Origin: Macrococcus bovicus
GTDB taxonomy: Bacteria > Bacillota > Bacilli > Staphylococcales > Staphylococcaceae
Assembly (NCBI RefSeq): GCF_004359575.1
Contig: NZ_SCWF01000005.1
Location: 1-64,000 of the forward strand
DNA length: 64,000 nt
Direction: 5' to 3'
The translations under genes and the position numbers were made by a program. The first letter of the stretch is position 1; every line of letters starts with the position of its first letter. The notes below the pieces were generated by a model that was given only the letters and a program-made list of their open reading frames with translations, ran no database searches and had not been told where the DNA came from. Positions 20,452 through 30,448 of this stretch are shown piece after piece.

Positions 20452-20899
<448 letters not shown>

Positions 20900-20928
20900 A
20901 TAATACAGGACTTTGCTATAAAATTCAA
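20900..20928 (-). promoter_or_regulatory. Predicted sigma-A promoter of the S10 operon
   Basis: On the minus strand TTGAAT (20923-20928) and TATTAT (20900-20905) are separated by exactly 17 bases. They lie about 140 bases before rpsJ, in a gap with no other plausible start for this large transcript. Confidence 0.65.
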
Positions 20929-20954
20929 CACTTTACACTAAAAATGTTGAATTT
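20921..20954. repeat. Inverted repeat overlapping the S10 promoter -35 region
   Basis: AAATTCAACA (20921-20930) and TGTTGAATTT (20945-20954) are perfect 10-base inverted arms around 14 bases. The inner arm contains the -35 hexamer of the S10 promoter. The arrangement looks like an operator or a DNA-structural element; no known regulator consensus was recognised. Confidence 0.55.
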
Positions 20955-21037
20955 ATTTTCAAACCGTATTTTTATATTCTACCGATTATGTGTGGCGGGT
21001 GCAAGTCTTTATGATTAAGGATTTTCGTGAAAGAGCG

Positions 21038-21043
21038 TATAAT
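21038..21043 (+). promoter_or_regulatory. Possible -10 element for the 21107 gene
   Basis: A perfect TATAAT lies 64 bases before the start codon at 21107. The matching -35 (TTAAGG at 21015-21020, 17-base spacer) is poor. Confidence 0.4.
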
Positions 21044-21106
21044 AGAAGTATCTTCCATTAGAAAGGGTAACTATGGATGGAAGAGGAGAAATAAGGAGGT
21101 TATTAA

Positions 21107-21502
21107 ATGAAAAGTTCATTTCGTATTGTATTTTTAGTGCTAGGCATTATCGCATTGATGCGTGAAGCATTCTTTGGTCTGCCGGTCATCGGTGGATCCT
21201 ACGTATTATCGCTCGCCTGGGCACCGCTCGGCACAAGTATTCTGATTTATGGCATCATGCTTGCGGTGATGCTTGCGGACCGCTACGGGCGCTCTAAAGA
21301 GCTCTTATGGGTGCCGCTGATAGGAATGGTCTTCAGCATCATTGCTGTCGTTCCATTTGTTGCGATGGTGCTGCACTGGGTGATGACCCTTATTCTGATC
21401 TACTTCATCATTCGTGTGATGACATTGCCGAACCAAGTCGGTAACACGCATGTCTATTACGGTGGCGATACCGACAAAACCGTTAATAGAAGACAATATT
21501 AA
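21107..21502 (+). CDS. Small integral membrane protein, unknown function (131 aa)
   Basis: The 131-residue protein has about four hydrophobic segments (around FLVLGIIALM, SILIYGIMLAVMLA, VFSIIAVVPFVAMVL and WVMTLILIYFIIRV). It ends in a short hydrophilic tail HVYYGGDTDKTVNRRQY. It faces away from the S10 operon and has AAGGAGGTTATTAA before the ATG, its own likely promoter and a strong terminator, so it is a single-gene unit. Genes of this kind sit beside rpsJ in staphylococci as uncharacterised membrane proteins. I cannot assign a function. Confidence 0.85.
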   Translation: MKSSFRIVFLVLGIIALMREAFFGLPVIGGSYVLSLAWAPLGTSILIYGIMLAVMLADRYGRSKELLWVPLIGMVFSIIAVVPFVAMVLHWVMTLILIYFIIRVMTLPNQVGNTHVYYGGDTDKTVNRRQY

Positions 21503-21507
21503 AATAA

Positions 21508-21542
21508 ATCGACTCTCCTTCATAAAGGAGAGTCGATTTTTT
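21508..21542 (+). terminator. Terminator of the 21107 gene
   Basis: A 13-bp stem ATCGACTCTCCTT/AAGGAGAGTCGAT with a short loop is followed by TTTTTTG, six bases after the stop codon. Confidence 0.85.
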
Positions 21543-21565
21543 GTCGTATGTTAGTTGGTGTGAAA

Positions 21566-21783
21566 GTTATGAGCGATATTTACTGTTTATCGCTCATAAC
21601 GCTGCTGATGCTCCCTTTTCACTTGAGTTATGAGCGATATTTTACGTTTATCGCTCATAACGCCGCTGATACTCCCTTTTCACTTGAGTTATGAGCGATA
21701 TTTTACGTTTATCGCTCATAACGCCGCTAGTACCCCTCTTCCACTTGAGTTATGAGCGATATTTTACGTTTGTCGCTCATAAC
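21566..21783. repeat. Four tandem 61-bp units, each with a 13-bp perfect hairpin
   Basis: Near-identical palindromes of 35 bases start at 21566, 21627, 21688 and 21749, an exact 61-base period. Each has arms GTTATGAGCGATA and TATCGCTCATAAC around a 9-base loop close to TTTTACGTT. A 26-base linker containing CCCTTTTCACTTGA separates them. The last copy has one A-to-G change in the right arm that still allows a G-T pair. The array fills the gap between the 21107 terminator and the end of the purine permease gene. No open frame crosses it. It could act as a shared transcription end, an mRNA stabiliser or a protein-binding array. Confidence 0.9.
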
Positions 21784-21834
21784 TTACCCTTTCATACACA
21801 TAACTACATAAAAAAAGAATGGCCGCAGCCATTC

Positions 21835-23172
21835 CTATGAATGTTGTACAAAGATGAAATAAAGGACGAAGACAACAAAGAGCACATACATAATAGGATG
21901 AATCTCTTTTCTTCTGCCGGCCATTATCATGGTAATCGGATAGAAGATAAAGCCACATGCGATACCTGTCGCAATCGAATAGGTCAGCGGCATCATGATC
22001 ATAGTCAGAAATGCCGGCACAGCAATCTCAAAGCGCTCCCACTCAATCTTGCTTAAGTTGGAGACCATGAGTACCCCGACGATGACAAGCGCCGGTGCGG
22101 TTACTGCACTGGTCACGACAGCCATCAGCGGAGAGAAGAATAATGCCAACGCAAAGCAGAGAGCTGTCACCACGCTCGCAAAGCCGGTACGTGCACCGAC
22201 TGCTACACCTGCTGATGATTCAATATAAGAAGTCGTTGTTGACGTACCGAAGACTGCACCAGTCATTGTAGCGAGTGAGTCTGCGAATAACGCACGGCCT
22301 GCACGAGGCAGTTTGTTATCTTTAACGAATCCTGCCTGGTTCGCTACAGCAACTAATGTACCTGCTGTATCAAAGAAATCGATGAAAAGGAAGGTCAGAA
22401 CGACGGCAACGAAATGCCATGTCAATAACTGCCCCGGATTCTGAAATGCTTCGAATGCTTTACCGAATGTCGGTTCAACACTTGGAATCTGGCTGACGAT
22501 CTGTTTCGGTGGGTCAATCAGGCCGAACACCATACCGAAGATAGCCGTCAGTACCATACCGATAAAGATACTGCCTGGTACTTTACGCGCCATCAGAATG
22601 ACCGTGATGACGATACCGCCTACTGCAAGCAAGACATGCGGGTCATGAATATTACCGATAGTCACCAAAGTCGCTTTGCTCGGTGCGACAATACCTGCTC
22701 CTTTGAGTCCGACAAAGGTGATAAAGAGCCCGATTCCTGCAGAGACCGCCATCTTCAGCTCAAACGGTATCGCATTGATAATCGTTTCGCGCCAGCCACT
22801 CATTGTTAACAGTGCAAAGATCACCCCTGAGAAAAGCACGCCTGTCAGACCGATCTGCCAAGGAATGCCGTAAGTCAGAACAACCGTGAACGCGAAGAAT
22901 GCATTCAGTCCCATACCCGGTGCGAGTGCAATCGGATAATTAGCGATCAGTCCCATAAAGAGGCAGCCGACAATTGATGCAAGTATCGTCGCAACGAAGA
23001 CGGCTCCTGCATCCATGCGCATGGCATCCGGCAGGTCAGGTACGTCTTTCAGCGATAACATCGCCGGATTGACAGCCAGTATGTAAGCCATGGATAAGAA
23101 AGTGGTCAGTCCGCCGAGTATCTCGCGTTTATAGTTTGTGCCGAGTTCATCGAATTTAAAATAATTCTTCAT
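21835..23172 (-). CDS. pbuG: NCS2-family purine (guanine/hypoxanthine) permease, AzgA/PbuG type
   Basis: This is a proton-driven nucleobase importer. The 445-residue protein begins MKNYFKFDELGTNYKREILG, then GLTTFLSMAYILAVNPAML, the signature of the AzgA-like branch. It has about 12-14 hydrophobic segments. FFDTAGTLVAVANQAG and the later FGTSTTTSYIESSAG are the two motif helices that form the substrate site. The upstream region holds a promoter and a paired PurBox-like sequence, in line with purine-controlled expression. Substrate (guanine and hypoxanthine rather than adenine) is inferred from family resemblance. Confidence 0.9.
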   Translation of the reverse strand: MKNYFKFDELGTNYKREILGGLTTFLSMAYILAVNPAMLSLKDVPDLPDAMRMDAGAVFVATILASIVGCLFMGLIANYPIALAPGMGLNAFFAFTVVLTYGIPWQIGLTGVLFSGVIFALLTMSGWRETIINAIPFELKMAVSAGIGLFITFVGLKGAGIVAPSKATLVTIGNIHDPHVLLAVGGIVITVILMARKVPGSIFIGMVLTAIFGMVFGLIDPPKQIVSQIPSVEPTFGKAFEAFQNPGQLLTWHFVAVVLTFLFIDFFDTAGTLVAVANQAGFVKDNKLPRAGRALFADSLATMTGAVFGTSTTTSYIESSAGVAVGARTGFASVVTALCFALALFFSPLMAVVTSAVTAPALVIVGVLMVSNLSKIEWERFEIAVPAFLTMIMMPLTYSIATGIACGFIFYPITMIMAGRRKEIHPIMYVLFVVFVLYFIFVQHS

Positions 23173-23209
23173 AATAACTCCTTACGCTCTTTTTTTAAAA
23201 TACTTGTAT

Positions 23210-23238
23210 ATTCTATTACGTGATTCATTAAAAAGCAA
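23210..23238 (-). promoter_or_regulatory. Predicted promoter of the purine permease gene
   Basis: On the minus strand TTGCTT (23233-23238) and TAGAAT (23210-23215) are spaced by 17 bases, about 40 bases before the start codon. Confidence 0.5.
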
Positions 23239-23241
23239 TAA

Positions 23242-23290
23242 TAAATCGAACATTCATAACAAAAATTTCATTTTTGTTCGTAATTAACCT
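23242..23290 (-). promoter_or_regulatory. Paired PurBox-like operator before the purine permease
   Basis: Two CGAAC cores in inverted orientation (23247-23251, and its complement at 23276-23280) are separated by 24 bases and flanked by A/T. This is close to the paired PurBox arrangement bound by Firmicute PurR. It lies just upstream of the predicted promoter. Assignment rests on resemblance to the published PurBox pattern. Confidence 0.5.
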
Positions 23291-23293
23291 CCC

Positions 23294-23322
23294 TAAAAAA
23301 AGACTGCCCTTCTAGGCAGTCT
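23294..23322 (-). terminator. Terminator of topB
   Basis: AGACTGCC and GGCAGTCT pair around six bases. The minus strand then reads TTTTTTA. The stem reaches the last base of the topB stop codon, so the terminator is unusually close to the gene. Confidence 0.8.
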
Positions 23323-25439
23323 TATAATTTAAGTCCTTTTAAGGCATCCGCGAACGGATTATTGACGGGTTCTTCTTTTTGCGTATATTTCTTGATATCG
23401 TTCCGAGACACTTTTCCTGTTTTCTTGGCGCTGAATCTTTTATCCATCTGTTCCTGGGTCTCATGGAAACCGCATGTACAGCTGTACATGGCTTTCGGCC
23501 CTTTACCATGCAACGTCAGCTTTTTCTTACAGTTCGGACAGCGCGCATTCGTCTTACGCTGGACATTTTTCTTCGTCTTACACTGCGGATCCTGACACAC
23601 CAGCATTTTCGCATTTTTCGTCTTGATCTCCAGCATAAACTTTCCGCAAGTCGGACATTCTGTTGACGTCAGATTGTCGTGCTTAAATTTATCTTCACTG
23701 TCCTTGATCTCCTGGATCAGCTGTTCCGTGAATGTTCTCATCTCACTGATGAACGCTTTGCGGTTATATTTGCCCTGTTCAATCAGCATCAGTTTATGCT
23801 CCCACTCTGCTGTCAGTTCAGGTGATTTCAGTTCAGCAGGTGCCAGTTCCAGCAGCTGTTTCCCTTTATTCGTGACACGCAGTTTGCCGTCAATGGACTC
23901 AATCGCATTGAGATTATAGAGTTTCTCAATAATATCCGCTCTTGTCGCAACGGTACCGATGCCCCCTGTCTCTTTCAATGTGGAACGGCTTTCCTTAGCC
24001 AGCTTGAAGATGGCAGCCGGGTTTTCCATCGCTTTCAGCAGCGTACCTTCATTGAAGTAAGGCGGCGGTGCTGTTTCACCGTATGTTTTCGTTAGTTTTG
24101 CGTTTAACCGCTCACCTTTTCTGAATGCCAGCGCATCTTTTTCAGTCAGCTGTTCATAGAGGGCTCTGAAACCGAGTTCGAGCGGCCGTTCATGTTTCGC
24201 TGTGAAGACTGTGTCACCGATTGTCACTTTGATGGTCTGCAGCTCATAACGATAAGGCTTCAGCAGGACACTCAGAAAGCGTTCAGCAATCAGTTCATAT
24301 ATATGACGTTCACGGAGCGTCAGGTCATCCAGCCGCGCCTTCACTTCTGTCGGTACAATCGCATGGTGATCGGACACTTTCGCATCATCGATAAAATGTT
24401 TGCTGCCTCTAATCTGTGTCTTGATCAGATCCACAACGACCGGTCTGAACTGTGTACCACTGAGTGCGGCGACGCGGTCACGAAGTGTCGGCACCATATC
24501 TTCTGTCAGATAGTTCGCATCCGTTCTTGGATAAGTGACCAGTTTATGACTTTCATATAAGTTCTGCATCGTACTCAGCGTCTCTTTGGCGGAGTATTTG
24601 TAGCGCTTATAAGCTTCCTGCTGCAGTGAAGTCAGATCATACAGTTTATCCGGATATTTCTTCTTCTCCTGGCTCTCAACAGCGTTCACGACCGCTTCCT
24701 GGCCCTGCAGTCCCTGCAGCAGCTGATCAATCTCTCTCTCATCAAAAATCTGATGTGGCCCGCTGAACTTCGTGCCATTGATAACGGCTTCAAGGCCGTA
24801 GAATTGACGCGCCTTGAACTGATTGATCTCATCCTGACGCAGCTTGACCATCTGTAAGGTCGGTGTCTGGACGCGGCCTGTTGACAGCTGGGCATCATAT
24901 TTCGTTGTCAGTGCACGCGTGGCATTGATGCCGACAATCCAGTCCGCTTCACTTCGTGCCAAAGCTGCATCATACAGCCCTTGATACTTTCGGCCGTCTT
25001 TCAAATGATTGAAGCCCTCTTTAATCGCCTTATCAGTGACCGAGCTGATCCAGAGGCGTTTAACGGGCTTCTCTCCTTTACACTTCTCCAGGATCAGCCG
25101 CGCTACAAGTTCCCCTTCACGGCCGGCATCTGTGGCGATGATGATCTCACTCACGTCACTGCGCTCTATCTGATGTTTGACTGTATTGAACTGCTTACGC
25201 GTCTTACCGATGACGACGGTCTTCATATATTTAGGCAGGATCGGCAATGCATTTAAGTCCCATGTCTTATACTGACTGTCGTATTGTTCCGGGTCTGCAT
25301 TCGTGACCAAATGACCCAGGGCCCACGTCACGATATAACGGTTGTTCTCCATATAGCCTTCTTTTTTCTGATTACAGCCGAGGACACGTGCAATATCACG
25401 TGCGACAGACGGCTTCTCAGCAAGTACGACTGATTTCAT
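23322..25439 (-). CDS. topB: DNA topoisomerase III
   Basis: TopB is a type IA topoisomerase that resolves single-stranded DNA links at late replication or recombination stages. The 705-residue protein has the Toprim domain with [16 protein letters not shown] at the start and the metal-binding [12 protein letters not shown] near residue 105. The catalytic Tyr is in [12 protein letters not shown] near residue 310. The C-terminal 110 residues carry Cys clusters ([32 protein letters not shown]), the usual zinc-ribbon tail. It stands alone on the minus strand with a TATAAT-like -10 (25472-25477) upstream and its own terminator. Confidence 0.96.
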   Translation of the reverse strand: MKSVVLAEKPSVARDIARVLGCNQKKEGYMENNRYIVTWALGHLVTNADPEQYDSQYKTWDLNALPILPKYMKTVVIGKTRKQFNTVKHQIERSDVSEIIIATDAGREGELVARLILEKCKGEKPVKRLWISSVTDKAIKEGFNHLKDGRKYQGLYDAALARSEADWIVGINATRALTTKYDAQLSTGRVQTPTLQMVKLRQDEINQFKARQFYGLEAVINGTKFSGPHQIFDEREIDQLLQGLQGQEAVVNAVESQEKKKYPDKLYDLTSLQQEAYKRYKYSAKETLSTMQNLYESHKLVTYPRTDANYLTEDMVPTLRDRVAALSGTQFRPVVVDLIKTQIRGSKHFIDDAKVSDHHAIVPTEVKARLDDLTLRERHIYELIAERFLSVLLKPYRYELQTIKVTIGDTVFTAKHERPLELGFRALYEQLTEKDALAFRKGERLNAKLTKTYGETAPPPYFNEGTLLKAMENPAAIFKLAKESRSTLKETGGIGTVATRADIIEKLYNLNAIESIDGKLRVTNKGKQLLELAPAELKSPELTAEWEHKLMLIEQGKYNRKAFISEMRTFTEQLIQEIKDSEDKFKHDNLTSTECPTCGKFMLEIKTKNAKMLVCQDPQCKTKKNVQRKTNARCPNCKKKLTLHGKGPKAMYSCTCGFHETQEQMDKRFSAKKTGKVSRNDIKKYTQKEEPVNNPFADALKGLKL

Positions 25440-25471
25440 GTTATCATTCCTTCTCGTAAAGTCATTGCATC

Positions 25472-25477
25472 ATTATA
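25472..25477 (-). promoter_or_regulatory. Probable -10 element of topB
   Basis: A perfect TATAAT on the minus strand lies about 32 bases before the topB ATG. No good -35 hexamer is visible at 16-18 bases. Confidence 0.4.
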
Positions 25478-25543
25478 GCATTCTTTCAGTTGAGTTCGCA
25501 TCTTAAGTACTGTATGCTATTTGAAAATAAGGAGGTTTTCTGC

Positions 25544-26347
25544 ATGCTGTTTCCTGAATCAATCCGAACACTTGTCTGCTCTGATTTTGATGAAACTTAC
25601 TTCGCACATGACCGCAACCATGCACAAGACGTCAAAGCGCTGACGACTTATCTGAACAAAGAACGCCATATGCTGTTCGGTATTGTCTCCGCCAGTACAC
25701 TCGATATGATTAAAGGCTGTCTCGATGAAATGAAGATGGAATACCCTCACTTTATCGCCTGCAATTCCGGCACGGAACTTTACTATTATAAAGACGGTGT
25801 TGAAATCTATGATCAAGCTTATGAATTGATGATGCTGCGTCAAGGATTCACCAAGATGACGATACTGGATGTCGAGAAGGCTCTGGCAGCGCATGATATT
25901 CAGCTGATGGTACAAGAACCTTTCATACATGCGCCGTTTTCACGTAATTATTATTACCGCGAAACAACGCCGCAAGAAGACGAACGCCGCTTCAGACAGA
26001 TTCGTGCCGCTGCAGAAGAACAGCGTTTAATCGTCAACATCAGCAAATGCAATCCATTGATCGGCGACCCTGCCGACTGCTATGACGTCGACTTCTTCCC
26101 GGCAAGTGCGGGTAAAGATGCAGTCGTCCGCTATCTTATCGGGAAATATGATATCGACTTTGACGAGACCTACGCATTCGGTGACAGCGGCAATGATATT
26201 AAGATGCTAAATGCAGTCAAACATGGGTATTTAGTCAGTAATGCAACAGCGGAAGCGAAAAAAAGACATCTCAAGCATGCGGACTTCCCATATAATAAAG
26301 GCATCCTCTCTATTCTTGAAGCAAGGAGCGAGTCAAATGGATATTAA
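25544..26347 (+). CDS. HAD-superfamily hydrolase (Cof/sucrose-phosphatase-like)
   Basis: A HAD phosphatase of type IIB. The 267-residue protein from the ATG at 25544 has the nucleophile block VCSDFDETYF near residue 12, a threonine/serine second motif near VSAST, a Lys in the SAGKDAVVRYL block and the metal-binding AFGDSGNDIKML near residue 215. AAGGAGGTTTTCTGC before the ATG decides the start; a longer frame to 25490 lacks a site. The substrate is probably a sugar phosphate, as for relatives, but nothing here fixes it. It overlaps the next gene by 11 bases. Confidence 0.88.
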   Translation: MLFPESIRTLVCSDFDETYFAHDRNHAQDVKALTTYLNKERHMLFGIVSASTLDMIKGCLDEMKMEYPHFIACNSGTELYYYKDGVEIYDQAYELMMLRQGFTKMTILDVEKALAAHDIQLMVQEPFIHAPFSRNYYYRETTPQEDERRFRQIRAAAEEQRLIVNISKCNPLIGDPADCYDVDFFPASAGKDAVVRYLIGKYDIDFDETYAFGDSGNDIKMLNAVKHGYLVSNATAEAKKRHLKHADFPYNKGILSILEARSESNGY

Positions 26348-27143
26348 GAAGACGGCTCAGTCCATTCATGCATTGAACCAGGCACCTGAACATCGGGTCG
26401 GCTACCTCCCCCGGTCTAGCGATGCAATTGAAACACTGCTCAGCACTCTGTCCGATGATCAGATCATCATGAATGATCAGACCTTTATCGGTTTGATCAA
26501 AGAAGATGACTCAGCGAAAGTACTCGGTCCGCTGACCACTGATTTCAATCTTCATACAATTTATGAGATGTGGCGCACTTTAACCAGCCGGCATCCCGAC
26601 ATAAAGACCTATGAATTCTATATAGCAGAGCGCTACCAGTTCGGTCAGCAGGCCATGAAATCCTTGAAAACCCAGTACCTGGGCACGCAGTACACGATGA
26701 CAGCAGAACGATTGACTGATGAGATAGACACCCGTCAAGTCATCAAATACAGCCCGATCTATAAGAAAAGTTTCTGTGAGCTGCTCAAAAGTCTGTATGT
26801 GGATGTCTCCGCCAAGAAAAAAGAGATTCTGGACGCTCTGGATGACCACTACGAACTTTTCCTGCTGCTCAGCGAAGGCATCGTTAAAGGCTATGTCATC
26901 CTGGAAGTGAATGACCACGCCGTCTGCTATATCGACCATGTCGAAACCCATAAACATTATCGTCAGCAAGGCATCGGCCATAAACTCGTGGCATATGCGG
27001 CAGAGCATGCCTTCAGCGAGCACCAGGCGACAGCTATCCAGCTGGTCGTCGAAGATAAGCGCAAACGCACCATTGAATTCTATGAGAAGCTTGGTTTTCA
27101 GAAGACCGAGGAAATGCATCACTTTAAATATACGACCATTTAA
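26337..27143 (+). CDS. GNAT-family N-acetyltransferase
   Basis: The 268-residue protein has an N-terminal region of unknown type (about 1-150). A C-terminal GNAT domain (about 150-268) carries the acetyl-CoA loop RQQGIGHKLVAYAAEHAF and the closing block RTIEFYEKLGFQKTEEMHHF. The ATG at 26337 has AAGGAG eight bases before it and lies inside the end of the HAD gene, so the two are translationally coupled. Earlier in-frame starts would lengthen the overlap to over 100 bases. The acceptor substrate is unknown. Pairing with a phosphatase suggests metabolite repair or small-molecule modification, which is inference. Confidence 0.85.
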   Translation: MDIKKTAQSIHALNQAPEHRVGYLPRSSDAIETLLSTLSDDQIIMNDQTFIGLIKEDDSAKVLGPLTTDFNLHTIYEMWRTLTSRHPDIKTYEFYIAERYQFGQQAMKSLKTQYLGTQYTMTAERLTDEIDTRQVIKYSPIYKKSFCELLKSLYVDVSAKKKEILDALDDHYELFLLLSEGIVKGYVILEVNDHAVCYIDHVETHKHYRQQGIGHKLVAYAAEHAFSEHQATAIQLVVEDKRKRTIEFYEKLGFQKTEEMHHFKYTTI

Positions 27144-27177
27144 CACGGCGAACTTTCAGGTTGCCGTGTTTTAATTT
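27142..27177 (+). terminator. Terminator after the GNAT gene
   Basis: AACACGGCGAAC pairs with GTTGCCGTGTT (one bulge) around a short loop, followed by TTAATTT. The stem starts within the stop codon. Confidence 0.7.
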
Positions 27178-27239
27178 GAATGTTTTACAAAAACAATGAA
27201 GGGAATGAAAAAACTAGCAGCATAGTAAAGGAGCTTTCA

Positions 27240-28094
27240 ATGGATATACTAATTGCATTATTACCCGCTCTCCTCTGGGGAAGCGTTGTACTCATCAATG
27301 TTAAAGTCGGCGGCTCGCCTTATGAGCAGATTATGGGAACGGTTATCGGCGCTTTTCTGATCGGTATCAGTGTCTATCTTTTCGTTCAGCCGGCCCTGAG
27401 CTGGAAGATACTGCTGGTCGGGGTCGTATCCGGCGCTTTCTGGGCGCTCGGTCAAGGTAACCAGTTAAAGAGTGTGGAAATGATCGGGGTTTCCCGTACT
27501 ATGCCCATCTCTACCGGAATGCAGCTTGTCGGCACGACTTTGATCTCTGTTCTCTTCTTCCATGAATGGCGGAGTACAACCGCTGTCATACTCGGCCTTA
27601 CAGCGCTCCTCTTACTTGTCGGGGGTGTCATACTCACTTCATTGAAAGGCGATCAGGAGAACGATAAAAGTCAGAATAACTTTGCTAAAGCCATCCCTGT
27701 CCTCCTGATTTCGAGTGTGGGTTACATCACTTATGTGGTCATCGGCCAGTTCTTCGGTGTTGAAGGGTGGCAAGCCTTATTCCCGCAGGCTATCGGTATG
27801 ATAATCGGCGGCTTTCTGTTAAGTTTCAAGCATCGCCCTGGACAGAAAGCAGTGATGAAGAACATTGTACCGGGCGTTGTCTGGGCGCTGGGTAATATGG
27901 CGATGTTCTACTCTCAGCCACGCGTAGGTGTCGCAACCAGCTTTTCATTCTCCCAGATGCTCGTGGTTGTTTCAACACTCGGCGGAATCTTCTTCTTAAA
28001 AGAAAGCAAGACGAAGAAGCAGTACATCGGCATCGCAATCGGTATTATCCTGATTATTGCCGCCGCCTTTTTACTGGGTTATACAAAGAATTAA
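27240..28094 (+). CDS. glcU: Glucose uptake protein, GRP family
   Basis: GlcU is a non-PTS glucose permease of the drug/metabolite-transporter fold. From the ATG at 27240 it has 284 residues and about ten helices. It begins MDILIALLPALLWGSVVLIN and includes GQGNQLKSVEMIGVSRTMPI plus PISTGMQLVGTTLI, the family's signature region. TAAAGGAGCTTTCA sits before this ATG; the frame extending to 27180 has no site. It is followed after 15 bases by glucose 1-dehydrogenase, the glcU-gdh pair known from bacilli and staphylococci. The pair supplies gluconate from unphosphorylated glucose. Confidence 0.93.
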   Translation: MDILIALLPALLWGSVVLINVKVGGSPYEQIMGTVIGAFLIGISVYLFVQPALSWKILLVGVVSGAFWALGQGNQLKSVEMIGVSRTMPISTGMQLVGTTLISVLFFHEWRSTTAVILGLTALLLLVGGVILTSLKGDQENDKSQNNFAKAIPVLLISSVGYITYVVIGQFFGVEGWQALFPQAIGMIIGGFLLSFKHRPGQKAVMKNIVPGVVWALGNMAMFYSQPRVGVATSFSFSQMLVVVSTLGGIFFLKESKTKKQYIGIAIGIILIIAAAFLLGYTKN

Positions 28095-28895
<801 letters not shown>

Positions 28896-28901
28896 TATAT
28901 G

Positions 28902-28939
28902 AAAAACGCACTGAATTTCAACATTCAGTGCGTTTTTTG
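28902..28939 (+). terminator. Terminator of glcU-gdh
   Basis: AAAACGCACTGAAT and ATTCAGTGCGTTTT form a 14-bp perfect stem with a six-base loop, followed by TTG. Confidence 0.85.
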
Positions 28940-28970
28940 TTATGATAGATGAAAATAACGAGGTGTAACC

Positions 28971-29372
28971 ATGAACGAATTTATCAAACTCCCTAGAACA
29001 CTCGCCCTTATCGGCATCATGATCCAGACTCTTATCTTCCTCTGTACGATAGCCATCTATCTGCTCGCCGATCAGTCCGTCGTACAGGAATTTCTCAGCG
29101 CAAGAACGGACCATGTCACTGAAGCAACGACCGCTTTAAAAGAAGTTCTGCTGCCCTTCAGCATCATCCTTTTCATCCCGTTACTGCTTAATCTGCTCGG
29201 CATCCTCTACATGAAGCGCTATATTCTTGCAAGTGCCATCATGCTGATTCTGTCAGGGCTTATGATGCTCTATACAGTGATCCTGCCCATTCTGCTTGTC
29301 ACTGCCGGCACCATGCTCATCACGCGTCACCGCTACTATAACCGCAACGAAAAATATCAGACCCCTTATTGA
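28971..29372 (+). CDS. Small membrane protein, unknown function (133 aa)
   Basis: The 133-residue protein has four hydrophobic segments: TLALIGIMIQTLIFLCTIAI, LLPFSIILFIPLLLNLLGIL, ILASAIMLILSGLMMLYTV and ILPILLVTAGTMLI. A charged loop (FLSARTDHVTEATTALKEV) separates the first pair and a short basic tail ends it. Related four-helix DUF4064-like proteins exist in staphylococci, but I am not certain of the match. A CGAGGTG site is nine bases before the ATG. Its 3' end overlaps the convergent phosphoesterase gene by seven bases. Confidence 0.75.
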   Translation: MNEFIKLPRTLALIGIMIQTLIFLCTIAIYLLADQSVVQEFLSARTDHVTEATTALKEVLLPFSIILFIPLLLNLLGILYMKRYILASAIMLILSGLMMLYTVILPILLVTAGTMLITRHRYYNRNEKYQTPY

Positions 29373-30448
29373 GAGGAAGTGGCCAGCACTTCCTCCGGCA
29401 CCCAGCCGACTACGCCGTTACGCTTGATTAGAGCATAGCCTGTATATCGACTGATCAATTTCACCTGTTCACCCGCATTCACATCCATAAAATAATCGGT
29501 GTAATCATCTTTTAAGAAGTGCTGCCCGTCTCTCTCTTTAATCCATTCGGTCTTGACCATCAGCTGCACACCACTTGATAGATGTTCGGCAAACGTAAAG
29601 TATTCATCGCCTTCAAATATCTTGACCGCATAATCCGGGAATGTAAATGTATGGGGTTCCTGATAGCTCACTTCAAAGTCCTGGATGACCAGTACTTCCG
29701 GATGATGGTCAACAGAGGCCGTGCAGAGCGTGCCATCCGCTTCTATTATCAGCGCATTCAGCTGGCCACTCTCTTTAACCTGGTTGCCTCCATCAAGCGC
29801 TATCACCCGACGTTCTTCGTTGATTTTGACTGCATGGCTATACAGGCCGTCCTCCACAAAGTTCGCTGCCGGATAGTGCCCGACGATGACTGTCTTCGGA
29901 CACTGATGCGTCTGCACATAGAACTCGGGCATCGTCAGTGCGACTTCTCTTGGCGTCTCAAGATAATACGCTTCAACGCCCGCATGAACAAATAAATAAT
30001 CTTCGGTCTCGATCGCAGTCGGCAGCTGGCTGAACCACTGCCGGTCGTCTCCGTACTGAGCGAGTACCGCCTGAACGAAGTCCTGCTGCGTCGGATAATC
30101 GTTGAGCGTCGTGCCGGTCTCCTTCAGAAATTCATGTGCCACTGTATACCGGTCGTTCATATAGGCATACAGCCACTCCTCTTCCAGTTCATCGAAGAAG
30201 CGGTCACAGTTGCCTTCAATGACATGGACATTGGCCGACTCGGATAATGCTCTGATATACTGCATCGTCCCTAAACTATCCGGTCCTTTATCCAAGATAT
30301 CTCCGTTGATGATCAGCATATCTTCATCTGTCCACTTCACGTCATGAAGCAGTGCTTTAAAGAGTGAAAGTTCACCGTGAATATCTGAGATAACGATAGT
30401 TCTTTTCCCTCGGATGGACAGACGGCCTAATTTATCCTTCAGTTTCAT
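29366..30448 (-). CDS. PPP-type metallophosphoesterase with C-terminal SH3-like domain
   Basis: The 360-residue protein has a calcineurin-like phosphoesterase domain (about 1-235). It shows VISDIHGELSLF, INGDILDKGPDS, FVHAGV and VIVGHYPA, the metal-binding motifs of PPP serine/threonine phosphatases and of bis-nucleotide phosphatases. The normally invariant GNH(E/D) reads GNCDRF, a His-to-Cys change at a catalytic position. The last 60 residues (GEQVKLISRYTGYALIKRNG, then VVGWVPEEVL) resemble a bacterial SH3 domain. It overlaps ybaK by four bases as the second gene of a pair. Substrate and activity are uncertain. Confidence 0.85.
   Translation of the reverse strand: MKLKDKLGRLSIRGKRTIVISDIHGELSLFKALLHDVKWTDEDMLIINGDILDKGPDSLGTMQYIRALSESANVHVIEGNCDRFFDELEEEWLYAYMNDRYTVAHEFLKETGTTLNDYPTQQDFVQAVLAQYGDDRQWFSQLPTAIETEDYLFVHAGVEAYYLETPREVALTMPEFYVQTHQCPKTVIVGHYPAANFVEDGLYSHAVKINEERRVIALDGGNQVKESGQLNALIIEADGTLCTASVDHHPEVLVIQDFEVSYQEPHTFTFPDYAVKIFEGDEYFTFAEHLSSGVQLMVKTEWIKERDGQHFLKDDYTDYFMDVNAGEQVKLISRYTGYALIKRNGVVGWVPEEVLATSSQ

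Noticed and set aside
21566-21783. CRISPR array
   Set aside because: The repeats are palindromic and the linkers between them are nearly identical to each other, not unique spacers. There are no cas genes nearby.
29366-29372. Possible gene fusion of the 133-aa protein and the phosphoesterase
   Set aside because: The genes converge and only their stop regions overlap by seven bases.
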